Assembly (NCBI GenBank): GCA_964519995.1
Contig: CAZFLY010000049.1
Coordinates: 1 to 21,097, forward strand
Length of the DNA stretch: 21,097 nucleotides
Source: CAZFLY01 sp964519995
Lineage (GTDB): Bacteria; Planctomycetota; Phycisphaerae; Sedimentisphaerales; Anaerobacaceae
Direction of reading: 5' to 3'
Part shown: piece after piece, positions 1 to 8,232 of the stretch
How the letters are laid out: every line of letters starts with the position of its first letter
How positions within the stretch are numbered: the stretch's first letter is position 1
Notes under the pieces: model-generated
The model's input: the letters and a program-made list of their open reading frames with translations, nothing else
What the model was told of the DNA's origin: nothing
The model's database searches: none
Position numbers and translations under genes: made by a program

Positions 1-21
1 AGGTTGCGTTTTGAACTTTAG
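1..21 (+). CDS. possible last codons of an upstream gene (partial)
   Basis: Frame 1 from the window edge reads six codons (RLRFEL) and stops at a TAG at 19-21, five bases before the next start codon. This would fit the tail of an operon partner, but seven codons cannot identify a gene and the call is weak. Confidence 0.25.
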   Translation, partial: RLRFEL

Positions 22-26
22 AAAAA

Positions 27-629
27 ATGAAGATCACAATTGTATATGACAATGACTCAAATGCCGGCTTAAAATCAGGATGGGGTTTTTCCTGCTTGAT
101 AGAAACACAGGAAAGAATTCTATTTGATACCGGCGATAGCGGCGAAAAATTGATTTACAACCTCAAACAACTAAATATTCAGCCCGAAAACATCGCTGCC
201 GTTGTCATCTCACATAACCATTGGGACCATACCGGCGGATTAAAGGAATTTTTGAAAGTGAAAAACAACGCTCAAGTTTTTCATCCAGAATCTTTTTCAA
301 AGTCTACAAAAATTTGTACAGGGATATACTCAACGGGAGCTCTTGGAACATTTATAAAAGAGCAATCTTTGGTAGTAAATACTGAAAAGGGAAATGTTGT
401 TGTAACTGGCTGTGCTCATCCTGGTCTGGAAAACATCATTGAAAAGTCAAAAGAACTCGGAAAAATTTACGGTGTGGTCGGAGGCTTCCACGGATTCTCG
501 AGATTAGAGAAACTTCAAAAAATTGAACTAATTGCCCCGTGTCATTGCACGCAGTATAAACAAGAAATAAGAGAAACGTACCCTGCCCAGTTCAGAGAAG
601 TAAAAGCGGGTAGTATTATCGAAATTTGA
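27..629 (+). CDS. MBL-fold metallo-hydrolase (COG1237-like)
   Basis: A 200-residue metallo-beta-lactamase-fold protein. The metal-binding motif HNHWDH is at residues 63-68, preceded by the strand ILFDTG (31-36). Further candidate ligands are His131 in GCAHPG, His155 in GGFHG and His173 in the C-terminal PCHCTQ. This arrangement resembles the COG1237 group (annotated as 7,8-dihydropterin-6-yl-methyl-4-(beta-D-ribofuranosyl)aminobenzene 5'-phosphate synthase-like), but the substrate cannot be read from the sequence. No signal peptide, so cytoplasmic. It is shorter than most family members, consistent with a compact version. The ribosome binding site is poor. The DUF134 gene follows after 24 bp on the same strand; these two families often sit together near NifX/Mrp-type iron-sulfur genes in anaerobes (family knowledge), and such genes may lie to the left of the window. 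Confidence 0.85.
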   Translation: MKITIVYDNDSNAGLKSGWGFSCLIETQERILFDTGDSGEKLIYNLKQLNIQPENIAAVVISHNHWDHTGGLKEFLKVKNNAQVFHPESFSKSTKICTGIYSTGALGTFIKEQSLVVNTEKGNVVVTGCAHPGLENIIEKSKELGKIYGVVGGFHGFSRLEKLQKIELIAPCHCTQYKQEIRETYPAQFREVKAGSIIEI

Positions 630-653
630 AAGTGGCAAAGGCAGGATTTTAAT

Positions 654-1034
654 ATGCCAAGACCAAGACATTACAGGCGCGTAGCTCATTTGCCACAGGC
701 TACATTTTATAAGCCGAGAGGCATTCCTCTATCGGTCTTGCAGCACATAATCCTAACCGTCGATGAGCTTGAAGCGATTCGCCTATCCAACCTGCAAGGC
801 TTATATCAAGAACAGGCCGCTGAGCAAATGAATGTTTCAAGACAGACTTTCGGCAGAATCCTTGAGTCTGCCCATAAGAAAATCGCCGACGCTCTGGTAA
901 ATGGAAAGGCCCTGTCAATTGAAGGCGGCGTTGTTGAACTCGACACCACCGCGATACCTGAACCCCCCCACCGTTTTCGACATGGACATGGGGGACTAGG
1001 CCACCAGGGCCGAGGCCCACGCAGAGGACAGTAA
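654..1034 (+). CDS. DUF134 / UPF0251 family DNA-binding protein
   Basis: A 126-residue protein with the hallmarks of UPF0251 (DUF134): N-terminal MPRPRHYRRV, the segment LTVDELEAIRLSNLQGLYQE (34-53), and a helix-turn-helix around residues 52-80 containing MNVSRQTFGRIL. The family is assumed to be a sigma-70-region-4-like regulator; its targets are unknown. The segment NGKALSIEGG (83-92) is also typical. The last 20 residues are rich in His, Gly and Arg (RHGHGGLGHQGRGPRRGQ), which could bind metal. The start is supported by AGGA at 642-645. It follows the MBL gene by 24 bp, suggesting cotranscription, and ends only 2 bp from the stop of the convergent amrS gene, leaving no room for a separate terminator. 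Confidence 0.9.
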   Translation: MPRPRHYRRVAHLPQATFYKPRGIPLSVLQHIILTVDELEAIRLSNLQGLYQEQAAEQMNVSRQTFGRILESAHKKIADALVNGKALSIEGGVVELDTTAIPEPPHRFRHGHGGLGHQGRGPRRGQ

Positions 1035-1036
1035 CA

Positions 1037-2074
1037 CTACAACTCAAATCCTGCAATCTTAGCCCCACAATCAGGACAACGCGAATCTTTTATATGATTG
1101 GCTGATATATGGTAGCCGAGTCGTTCTATTAAAATACGCCCACACTTGTAGCAGAAGGTGCTTTCTGATTGCGACCCCGGCACATTACCAAGGTAAACAT
1201 AACGTAAGCTAGCAGCCTTGCCTATTTCGTATGCACGCTCAAGACTGCTCATCGGCGTCGGCACAGAATCCAGAAACTTATACTGCGGATGGAATCTGCT
1301 GATATGCCAAGGGACATCAGGACCAGCATTGGTGACAATAAAATCGGCAAGCTGCTTCAATTCGTCCTGCGAATCGTTTTCTCCAGGAATTAACAACGTC
1401 GTGACCTCTAACCATATTTTTGTCTCTTTCGCGATATAGCTAATCGTATCAAGCACAGGCTGCAATCTCGCCTTACACAACCGCCTATAGTATTCGTCGC
1501 TGAACGCCTTTAGATCAACGTTTATCCCGTCAAGCCAATCCCTGGCGAAATCTATCGCCTCACGCGTCATATACCCATTGCTGACAAAGACATTCGTCAG
1601 TCCCTTTTCTTTTGCCAGCCTACCGCAGTCATTGCACAACTCCATAAACACCGTCGGCTCAGTATATGTATAAGCCATGCTCTTACAGCCGGCCCGCACT
1701 GCTGCTGCGACAATCCGCTCGGGTGCTAACGGTTCACCATCAATCCCGCCACTTTCTATCGCCGCCTGACTTATCTGCCAATTCTGACAGAACTCACAAC
1801 GGAAGTTGCAGCCCATCGTGGCGATAGAAAAACTCCGGCTTCCAGGCTGAAAATGAAACAAAGGCTTTTTCTCGATTGGATCAGGATTAGCTGAACAGAC
1901 CTTATCATAATTCAGCGAATACAGCGTCCCACCGATGTTCTTACGCACGCAACATCGCCCCAGCTTACCATCAGCAATAACGCACCGGTGCGCACATAAA
2001 CTGCACCGCACCTTCTTATCTTCTGCCAACTCCCATAAGACAGCCTGTTTTAGATTCTCGTCCATTTGTGGCAT
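1037..2074 (-). CDS. amrS: AmmeMemoRadiSam system radical SAM enzyme AmrS
   Basis: A 345-residue radical SAM protein. The cluster motif CxxxCxxC is C89, C93 and C96 within MGCNFRCEFCQNWQ. An N-terminal cysteine group (C24, C27, C31, C41, C42) and a C-terminal zinc-ribbon-like pair CYKC (308-311) and CPDC (333-336) match the longer AmrS architecture. Also typical are KPLFHFQPGSRSFSIATMGC and the strand EVTTLLIPGEND. AmrS is named from its co-occurrence with AMMECR1 and Memo proteins. Neither partner is in the window and the reaction is not firmly known. The start has GGTGAG five bases upstream; a second Met three codons in is possible. It ends in TAG, showing that TAG is an ordinary stop in this genome. 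Convergent with the DUF134 gene. Confidence 0.93.
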   Translation of the reverse strand: MPQMDENLKQAVLWELAEDKKVRCSLCAHRCVIADGKLGRCCVRKNIGGTLYSLNYDKVCSANPDPIEKKPLFHFQPGSRSFSIATMGCNFRCEFCQNWQISQAAIESGGIDGEPLAPERIVAAAVRAGCKSMAYTYTEPTVFMELCNDCGRLAKEKGLTNVFVSNGYMTREAIDFARDWLDGINVDLKAFSDEYYRRLCKARLQPVLDTISYIAKETKIWLEVTTLLIPGENDSQDELKQLADFIVTNAGPDVPWHISRFHPQYKFLDSVPTPMSSLERAYEIGKAASLRYVYLGNVPGSQSESTFCYKCGRILIERLGYHISANHIKDSRCPDCGAKIAGFEL

Positions 2075-2214
2075 CCGAACTCACCGATAAAATTGGCTTT
2101 ACTTGCAAGGTTCAATATATAGAATGAATCGCCTGAAATCAATCAATATGATAACTTATGAATCAATTCATTTTTCTATGAGCATAGCATTTGAAGCCCA
2201 ATTTAACCATTCAG

Positions 2215-2220
2215 AGGAGA
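2215..2220 (+). promoter_or_regulatory. strong ribosome binding site of the SIS gene
   Basis: AGGAGA four bases before the ATG at 2225 fixes the start of the SIS-domain gene. It lies in the 150-bp divergent spacer between amrS and this gene, which must hold promoters in both directions; no convincing -35/-10 pair stands out. Confidence 0.6.
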
Positions 2221-2224
2221 GACT

Positions 2225-3139
2225 ATGAAGTATCCGAACGACCAGCAACTTATCAACCTTGACGTATGTGTCCTGAATGCTCTCAGACTGTTTGCCAATC
2301 CGGAAACCGAACTTCCCAAGGTGGACTTCTCGAAGTTCAAGAGACCTCTGGTCGTTGGTAGTGGAAATGCTGCCGCCACAGGCAGGATTATCTTTGCAGG
2401 AAAAGATGCCATCTTCGCAGACGAAAGCACGTACAAAAATAAGCTCAAAAACATCACAAACATTGATGGCGCCGTACTATTCTCAGCATCTGCAAGCAAG
2501 CATGCGCCGGGAATCGCTAATGCCGTAAAAGAAATGGGAAAAAAAGTCATTCTGCTAACGTGTAATCCTGCTGCCCGAGACATGGACAACTTCGATGATG
2601 TATATGTTTTCCCACATCTGCCGGAGCCCTATACATATAACACCTCAACCTATATGGGCATGATTTTGGCAAAGACAAGAGAAAATGCTCAGCACATTCT
2701 CGATTATATCAACACAGCCATCGACGAAGCGCTGCACGAATTTTCGCCCGGATTTGACAAGTTTGATGCGTTCTTCTTGCTGGTTCCCGAGGAATTCGAT
2801 CTTATAAGAATAATGCTCACAACCAAATTCGTGGAACTGTTCGGAAGACGCATCGCAAGAGATGTTTTCACAACTGAACAGGCACAACACGCCACGACAC
2901 TTGTGCCCTGTGACACCGAACTATTCATTTCATTCGGCTGCGAAAACAAATGGTGGGGAAAAAACAATCTCTTTATCCCTTTGCCGAAAGATGCAGGATA
3001 TGCTGCTATGATGGCGATAGGTTACTATGCCATCGGGAAAATCCAGGCCCAGAAACCGCCCTGGTTCAAAGAAAACATTGCCCACTACTGTGAAGAAGCA
3101 GCTAAATGGTTCGGAAAGCCGATGCCGGTGATAGCCTGA
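2225..3139 (+). CDS. SIS (sugar isomerase) domain protein
   Basis: A 304-residue protein with one recognisable SIS-type Rossmann fold. The phosphosugar loop is VVGSGNAAATGR (43-54), followed by GAVLFSASASKHAPG (82-96) and the strand KKVILLTCNPAA (106-117), the usual order of strand, Ser/Thr loop and KVIxLT strand in SIS domains. The second half (about 150-304) is less typical, with TTKFVELFGRRIARDVFTTE and a Trp-rich segment ENKWWGKNN. SIS domains bind or isomerise phosphosugars; whether this one is catalytic or regulatory is unclear. It has no signal peptide. It heads a + strand run with the unrecognised protein and the GH15 hydrolase, suggesting a role in sugar or polysaccharide turnover (inference). 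Confidence 0.75.
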   Translation: MKYPNDQQLINLDVCVLNALRLFANPETELPKVDFSKFKRPLVVGSGNAAATGRIIFAGKDAIFADESTYKNKLKNITNIDGAVLFSASASKHAPGIANAVKEMGKKVILLTCNPAARDMDNFDDVYVFPHLPEPYTYNTSTYMGMILAKTRENAQHILDYINTAIDEALHEFSPGFDKFDAFFLLVPEEFDLIRIMLTTKFVELFGRRIARDVFTTEQAQHATTLVPCDTELFISFGCENKWWGKNNLFIPLPKDAGYAAMMAIGYYAIGKIQAQKPPWFKENIAHYCEEAAKWFGKPMPVIA

Positions 3140-3294
3140 TACTATAAAAGCCCGACTAAAAGCTTGGCCAATCAAGGGCGAAACCACATAAAATTTACAC
3201 TCCGTCAATTGCAGCACATAAAAATTCTTATCGTCATTTACAGAATCTGATAAATGCCCACTGCGCTTATTCCGATACTGAAAAAGAATAGCCT

Positions 3295-4158
3295 ATGGAA
3301 ATCCCATACAACAAGGCTGTTGGAGCGAAGAAAATGGCAGTATCAGTAACATGTCGGGAGCTTGATAAAACTTATCTTAATAAGTCACACTTAGGGAATC
3401 TATCAGGCGGCTACCTTGAATTGCTTGGCCAAGGCGCTCCTCATGCAAGCAACCTGCCTGAGATAAAGCTTATGCCCAATACCGGCTCATATACATGGTC
3501 GGCACCCAACTCCCATATACACGAATACTTTTGGACCTTAAGCCTGACCGGAGAGCCAGGATGGGAGTACAAGCTGAAAAGAAAGGATGCGATCTTGGTC
3601 CAACTGATTTTCCATACAAATAATACCTCATGTCTGGTTCGCGTCCTGACAACCACTCTCAAGCCACCATTTGTTATTAAGAAAACCATGGTTGATAGAC
3701 TAAAAGAAATATTAACCACAACCAAACCTGTCAGAAGTCTTGCAAAAGATGTAGCTCCTCAAGAACTCGGCACACTCGTCGACGCGATAGAAATACTGGC
3801 AGAAGATTCAGTTCCGAGGTACCATGCTTACCCGTGGTATTCGAAAATGTTCACATCTCCTGTATATGACAATACCAAGGGCGCAGAAGGCGTGGAATTT
3901 CGAATAGACAGAAAAGCGTTCAGAAACCTTGGCAATCGCATTATGGGCAGCGTTGGAATTATGATTATCAGTAAATCGAAGCCGACGAACCACACGGAAC
4001 TGCCCATTAAACTGGAGGCCAGAGCAAGAGTGTCATTCAAAACGCCCTTTTCCTCAAATGGCTCCGGCAGCAAAAGCGACATCTGGATACCGCTGGAAGA
4101 AGAATTTAGAGACCAACCGCTGTTTCTTGAGCTGAATCCTACGCTTGTTGAATCCTAA
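3295..4158 (+). CDS. hypothetical protein, between SIS and GH15 genes
   Basis: I do not recognise this 287-residue protein. It has no signal peptide, no membrane segment and no obvious catalytic motif. It is rich in beta-type segments (DAILVQLIFHTNN; CLVRVLTTTL) with a Gly/Ser-rich turn near the C-terminus (SNGSGSKSD). The first ATG at 3295 has a poor ribosome binding site. The ATG at 3334 (residue 14) has GGAG at 3322-3325, eight bases upstream, and gives a 274-residue protein; I favour it. Spacing of 155 bp from the SIS gene and 65 bp to the GH15 gene, all on one strand, points to a shared functional unit. Codon use looks like that of its neighbours. Confidence 0.7.
   Translation: MEIPYNKAVGAKKMAVSVTCRELDKTYLNKSHLGNLSGGYLELLGQGAPHASNLPEIKLMPNTGSYTWSAPNSHIHEYFWTLSLTGEPGWEYKLKRKDAILVQLIFHTNNTSCLVRVLTTTLKPPFVIKKTMVDRLKEILTTTKPVRSLAKDVAPQELGTLVDAIEILAEDSVPRYHAYPWYSKMFTSPVYDNTKGAEGVEFRIDRKAFRNLGNRIMGSVGIMIISKSKPTNHTELPIKLEARARVSFKTPFSSNGSGSKSDIWIPLEEEFRDQPLFLELNPTLVES
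3322..3325 (+). promoter_or_regulatory. GGAG ribosome binding site favouring start at 3334
   Basis: GGAG eight bases before the in-frame ATG at 3334. The upstream ATG at 3295 has nothing comparable. This argues that the unrecognised protein starts at its Met14. Confidence 0.5.
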
Positions 4159-4223
4159 TAGCGCCCGAATACAAAGACCAAGATTTGCTTTTTTTATAAA
4201 AGACACACTCAAAGACCATTCAA

Positions 4224-5414
4224 ATGGACAAACGCAAGATTGAAGAGCTTGTTAAGATAAGCAAAGATGTTATTCGTAACTGCTCGCTGGCCAACGGTGC
4301 AATAGTCGCTGCCAATCCAGGCAATTCTGAATATCCACCCGGCGTACAAGATTACGGCTATGTGTGGATCAGGGATGCAGCATACGTATGCATGGCAGCG
4401 GATCTGGTGGGATTAAAGGATATCCCCGAGAAATTTTTTGATTGGTGTCTAAATAAAGCAGAAGATTTCAAAAAAACAGGCCTATTCTGTAATGCTTACC
4501 ATGTTAATGGTACTATTCACGGCACTTTAGTATCCGGCAAAGATGTAAAGGTTCCGCAAAAAACCAGAGAACGATACCTCCACATGATACATCACGCGAC
4601 GCAATTCCAGCCGGACCAAAATGGTTCCTTGTTGATCGCGATAGCTCACCATATAAGACATTTCGCTATCAAGGACTCTTTTAAATTCAAAGAACTCACA
4701 GATAAAACCGCATCCGGCATTTGCAGCTCTTGGAAGGATGGTCGATTTCGTCTGCCTTACTTCGACCTCTGGGAGGAAAGATGCGTTCTTCCCACACAGA
4801 AAAGACACCATACCTACTCACTGGCCATGTGCATACGCGGACTTCGGCTGGCGATGGAGATGTTAAGCAAGCGCAAGAGTTGGCTAAGAACGGAGCAGGA
4901 AATGTCAAGCGCCTTTCACGACATTTATCGCTCAAATGCCAAGACTATTCCACGAACCTACACGGCTCAGAGAAAATTGAAAGAAAGTAGTCTGGCACGA
5001 CACGACTTGCTGCCTGACACTTCATTATTAGGCGTAGTGTATCCATCTGAGATGTTGGACGCCTCGGACGGAAAGATCAGAAGAACCGTCGAACAAATTA
5101 TAAGAAAAAACACAACGGATAATGGAGGGTTATTGAGATATCCCAGCGACAAATATTGCGGCGGTGTTCGCCAAGGATGGGTGAGCCTATCAGGTGCGGG
5201 GGCCTGGCCGTTGTTGAGCTTTTGGATGGCTATCTACTTTTGCCTTGCCAACGAAAAAAAAAGAGCTTTGAAGCATTTCTATTGGCCTATCCGGAGGGTA
5301 GACAGATACATTCCTGAGCAAATCTTCAAAGACCGAACGAAAAGAGCCATATCGCCGTTGGCCTGGTCGCACGCCATGTTCATAATAGCAGCTAAATTTT
5401 TAGGCTATTTATAA
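4224..5414 (+). CDS. glycoside hydrolase family 15-like (glucoamylase/glucodextranase type)
   Basis: A 396-residue protein resembling the (alpha/alpha)6 barrel of GH15. Visible motifs in order: YGYVWIRDAAYV (44-55, the substrate-binding WxRD), DLWEER (181-186, containing the expected acid Glu184 or Glu185) followed by HHTYSLAMC, then GGLLRYPSD (301-309), and RYIPEQIF (361-368) with Glu365 as candidate base, then SPLAWSHAMFI (377-387), a GH15 signature. Typical bacterial GH15 enzymes are 600 residues or more with an N-terminal beta-sandwich; that domain is absent. There is no signal peptide, so an intracellular role on an alpha-glucan or alpha-glucoside is likely. The start has only a weak ribosome binding site. 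Its TAA stop runs directly into a 9-nt tandem repeat (5416-5442). Confidence 0.82.
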   Translation: MDKRKIEELVKISKDVIRNCSLANGAIVAANPGNSEYPPGVQDYGYVWIRDAAYVCMAADLVGLKDIPEKFFDWCLNKAEDFKKTGLFCNAYHVNGTIHGTLVSGKDVKVPQKTRERYLHMIHHATQFQPDQNGSLLIAIAHHIRHFAIKDSFKFKELTDKTASGICSSWKDGRFRLPYFDLWEERCVLPTQKRHHTYSLAMCIRGLRLAMEMLSKRKSWLRTEQEMSSAFHDIYRSNAKTIPRTYTAQRKLKESSLARHDLLPDTSLLGVVYPSEMLDASDGKIRRTVEQIIRKNTTDNGGLLRYPSDKYCGGVRQGWVSLSGAGAWPLLSFWMAIYFCLANEKKRALKHFYWPIRRVDRYIPEQIFKDRTKRAISPLAWSHAMFIIAAKFLGYL

Positions 5415-5415
5415 C

Positions 5416-5442
5416 CACGGATTTCACAGATTGCGCTGATTT
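5416..5442 (+). repeat. three-unit 9-nt tandem repeat abutting the GH15 stop
   Basis: Units CACGGATTT, CACAGATTG and CGCTGATTT lie head to tail immediately after the GH15 stop (TAAC then CACGG). The same TAAC-CACGGA junction occurs after the stop of the FAD-oxidase gene on the other strand (9127-9157). The rest of the 193-bp spacer to 5607 shows nothing recognisable. Confidence 0.65.
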
Positions 5443-5607
5443 AGTTTTATGAATATAAGTACTTCATGCCCTTGGCCATAAGCTCTGGTCGAATGAAGCA
5501 CCAATTTATTCGGGATCAAGTGTGCCCCACGCAATACCTATACAGCCATTATATGATGCAATCTGCTCAGCAGACTTTTTTCATAGTCTTAATCTATCCA
5601 TTTAGAC

Positions 5608-6240
5608 CTAGCAAATCTCGAGTGTCTTCTTTAGTTTTTCAATGGTGTCACGATTCTTCTGACTTTTTCTGATAACCGATGCGGCTTCGTTTCGACGGTT
5701 GAGTCTTACAAGCGTCTGAAACAGTTCGTCAGCAGCCTCAACAATTCCCCAAATATAATTGCATTTTCTATCACTCGCTATCTCAATCGCCTCACGAGCG
5801 CTGGAAGTAGCAAGATCTAAGTTTCCTTCGAGACGGTGAACTTTTGCATTCGCAATTAAAAGATCCACATGAAGAATCCTAAACCCACACTGGCCCGCAA
5901 CATGTATGCCCTCTTCCAACAAAGAACCTGCTTGAGTGTAATCTCGGTTCTCCATCGCACAATGCGACTTGACTAAATGTAGAAGACATACATGTTCAGG
6001 TGACGCTGAGCGAAGGATCCAAGCCGATGCCATCTCGATGTTGGAAAGGCACTCAGCTAAACAAGCATCTTGTAAAGCTTTTTCGGCAAATAAAAGATTT
6101 AACGTTGCATTATTCTCTTTAGACCGCATCCACCCGACATTAAGCCAACCTATATGGTTTAGCATTCTTGGGAAACGGACAATTGCCGGAAATCTTGGAG
6201 TAAAGTCGCTTGAGTAAAAAGGAATCTTCGGAATACCCAT
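5608..6240 (-). CDS. TPR-like helical repeat protein; probably the severed C-terminus of the TIR-STAND gene
   Basis: A 210-residue open frame with helical repeat character: repeated Ala/Leu/Glu-rich helices such as TQAGSLLEEGIHVAGQCG and LDLATSSAREAIEIASD, spaced as in tetratricopeptide repeats, ending in a Lys-rich tail. It is in exactly the same frame as the upstream TIR-STAND gene, separated only by one TAA (6265-6267) and eight sense codons (QTNTAKFL). Its ATG has no ribosome binding site (the preceding bases read TTTCTT), and STAND proteins commonly end in TPR sensor repeats. I therefore read it as the sensor part of one 874-codon gene cut by a nonsense mutation. A separately translated subunit is the alternative. 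It ends in TAG. Confidence 0.6.
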   Translation of the reverse strand: MGIPKIPFYSSDFTPRFPAIVRFPRMLNHIGWLNVGWMRSKENNATLNLLFAEKALQDACLAECLSNIEMASAWILRSASPEHVCLLHLVKSHCAMENRDYTQAGSLLEEGIHVAGQCGFRILHVDLLIANAKVHRLEGNLDLATSSAREAIEIASDRKCNYIWGIVEAADELFQTLVRLNRRNEAASVIRKSQKNRDTIEKLKKTLEIC

Positions 6241-6264
6241 AAGAAATTTTGCAGTGTTGGTTTG

Positions 6265-6267
6265 TTA
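6265..6267 (-). other. in-frame TAA separating TIR-STAND from its TPR part
   Basis: The reading frame is open from 8232 to 5611 except for this single TAA. The flanking residues read LLLLGNLPA, stop, QTNTAKFLMG, which looks like one continuous helical region. A CAA, GAA or AAA codon changed by one base would produce it. Confidence 0.6.
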
Positions 6268-8232
6268 CGCTGGTAGGTTCCCAAGGAGCAGCAAAACGTT
6301 TTCCGGCTCATTCGCCATGTACCACGATAATCTCGGCACAATCTCCATGAATTCCTTTTCACTTGGCATATCACCAACACCACGACGAAAGATCCACCAC
6401 CCATCATGATCAAATTGCTCTGGGAATTGCTTAAGTATACGATAGCCCCTTGCGTACTCACCTATGTTCCACCCCAAATGTTCTCCTCCGCCCAATCGCT
6501 CGTAATAAATCATTTGAGCTGCCTTTACCTGCCCAGCGGCGAGAGCGTGATAAATTAAATCCTCAAGCCTATCAAGGGATTTTGTGTCCTGAGGAAACGC
6601 GACGCCAGGCCGATCCACAAGACCAGCCAACTCACTGTAAATCGCATGATGAAGTTTCTCAGGCCGTGCGAACAATCGATAAAAATGATCACGTACGGCC
6701 GGATGTACAGTGTATTTGTTCTTGCCCTCGCGTAACACAAGATGATATTGACTCAAACTGTCGAGACACTCCAGTAGTTCGACTTCATCCATATCCTGTA
6801 TGCCAACGTATTTTTCTGTGTCACTACCCACGAATACTTTCGCAAGAAGGTCTGCTGTAACACCTAATCGGAACACACAGAGACGCGATAAAACAGCCAA
6901 CTCTCTTTTGGGTAAAACCTGTTCGTAAATATCGAAGATCGTTTTTAGCTTTCGAGCTTGTGGATCCTTGCCGCGGACAGAAATGTTGTGCTTCGATAGC
7001 AGATGGCTTGGGTCACCGTCAAAAAAGCGAAAAACAAGCGAACCGAGGTGATCCAGCGTGAGGGCGTGTGCGCCGTACTTGTGAATTATTTGCAGCAGCG
7101 ATTGGTCGTCGCCATTTATGTCATGATTATGTAGTAGCCTTAGCGCGGAATGGTCATCGAGCTGCTCTACATTCAATGCAACATAACCGGCACCCTTCCA
7201 GCGCTCTAAATCGCTCACCGGAAATCGCGTTGTAATAATTGATTTTGTGTTACCCGTTGCAGCTGCAATTCTCTGCAAGACACCGCGAAGTAGATGGTCC
7301 TCCAGTTCTCCAAAGGCATGTCTTTCCGTATGACGGGTATACTGGATTCGCTCGAGTCCATCGAGGACTAAAAGATACTTTTCACCGCCGCTAAGGCAAT
7401 CCTTCAAAATATGGAGCCAATTCGCACCCTTGATGTCGTATCGTCGCTCGCCCGCGAAATACTCGTATGCTGTTTGTAGAAACAAAGCAGAATCAGTTTC
7501 TTCATAAAAACTCCATACAAGGACGCCGTCATACATAAAGCTCTCCTCTGTTAGTAGTTTGCTTAGAAATCGTTGAAGAACCGCGGTTTTTCCTGCTCCA
7601 CCCAGACCTATCAGCGAGAGCACTTTCTCCTCATTTGAATTCCAAAATTCTTCCAAACGACTTAACTCAAACTCTCGCCCAACAAATCTCGGTGCAGGCG
7701 GAAGGTCGTGGACAATTTTCGCTGGAAGTAACCTTCTATAAGTTATTTGCGTGCTTTCATTCTCATCGGGCCACTGTGGTGGCTCTATTTCTGTTCCTTT
7801 TTCAATTCCCAGATGCTCAACTAGCCAAATAAACTTATCACGCCTCGTTACTGGATCTGTGAGGTCAACAATGTTCAATCGCCGTACTGCCGGACGGATA
7901 TCTTTCAACGAAAGCGGCACGATCATCACTGGCACAAGTCTGTTCTCACGAGCACTCGGGTCAGCATAAACAGTAATGGCCGTTTCGAGGGTGACCCAAG
8001 TGCTATTAATAGTCTGAGGTGATAACATGAGTACGACAAAGCGACTGGAAACAATTCCATGTTCGATCGATTCAATTATGTCTGCGCCGGGTACAATGCT
8101 GTCTTCATCAAAAAAGACGACTAAACCTTCTGAACGTAGGAGTCGAACGAATTGTCGAACCCACGGTTTCTGTTGACGATTATGGCTTACAAACACGTCG
8201 TATTTAAAGTCGTTATCATCATACCTTGTCAT
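6265..8232 (-). CDS. TIR domain - NB-ARC/STAND NTPase (bacterial immune-type protein)
   Basis: A 655-residue protein with three parts. Residues 9-135 form a TIR domain: YDVFVSHN (11-18), VVFFDEDSIVPG (38-49), and the candidate NAD-cleaving Glu83 in WVTLE (79-83). Residues 181-345 form a P-loop NTPase of the STAND/NB-ARC class: the linker PPAPRFVGRE, Walker A GLGGAGKT (209-216), Walker B YLLVLDGLE (286-294) and the sensor SIITTR (331-336). A winged-helix region ends in YTVHPAVRDHF (507-517). Helical repeats begin near 545 and break off at a TAA. Related TIR-STAND proteins sense phage or stress through the C-terminal repeats and deplete NAD (family knowledge). No phage, transposase or defence neighbour is visible. 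The upstream ribosome binding site is weak (GAGAAG). Confidence 0.88.
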   Translation of the reverse strand: MTRYDDNDFKYDVFVSHNRQQKPWVRQFVRLLRSEGLVVFFDEDSIVPGADIIESIEHGIVSSRFVVLMLSPQTINSTWVTLETAITVYADPSARENRLVPVMIVPLSLKDIRPAVRRLNIVDLTDPVTRRDKFIWLVEHLGIEKGTEIEPPQWPDENESTQITYRRLLPAKIVHDLPPAPRFVGREFELSRLEEFWNSNEEKVLSLIGLGGAGKTAVLQRFLSKLLTEESFMYDGVLVWSFYEETDSALFLQTAYEYFAGERRYDIKGANWLHILKDCLSGGEKYLLVLDGLERIQYTRHTERHAFGELEDHLLRGVLQRIAAATGNTKSIITTRFPVSDLERWKGAGYVALNVEQLDDHSALRLLHNHDINGDDQSLLQIIHKYGAHALTLDHLGSLVFRFFDGDPSHLLSKHNISVRGKDPQARKLKTIFDIYEQVLPKRELAVLSRLCVFRLGVTADLLAKVFVGSDTEKYVGIQDMDEVELLECLDSLSQYHLVLREGKNKYTVHPAVRDHFYRLFARPEKLHHAIYSELAGLVDRPGVAFPQDTKSLDRLEDLIYHALAAGQVKAAQMIYYERLGGGEHLGWNIGEYARGYRILKQFPEQFDHDGWWIFRRGVGDMPSEKEFMEIVPRLSWYMANEPENVLLLLGNLPA

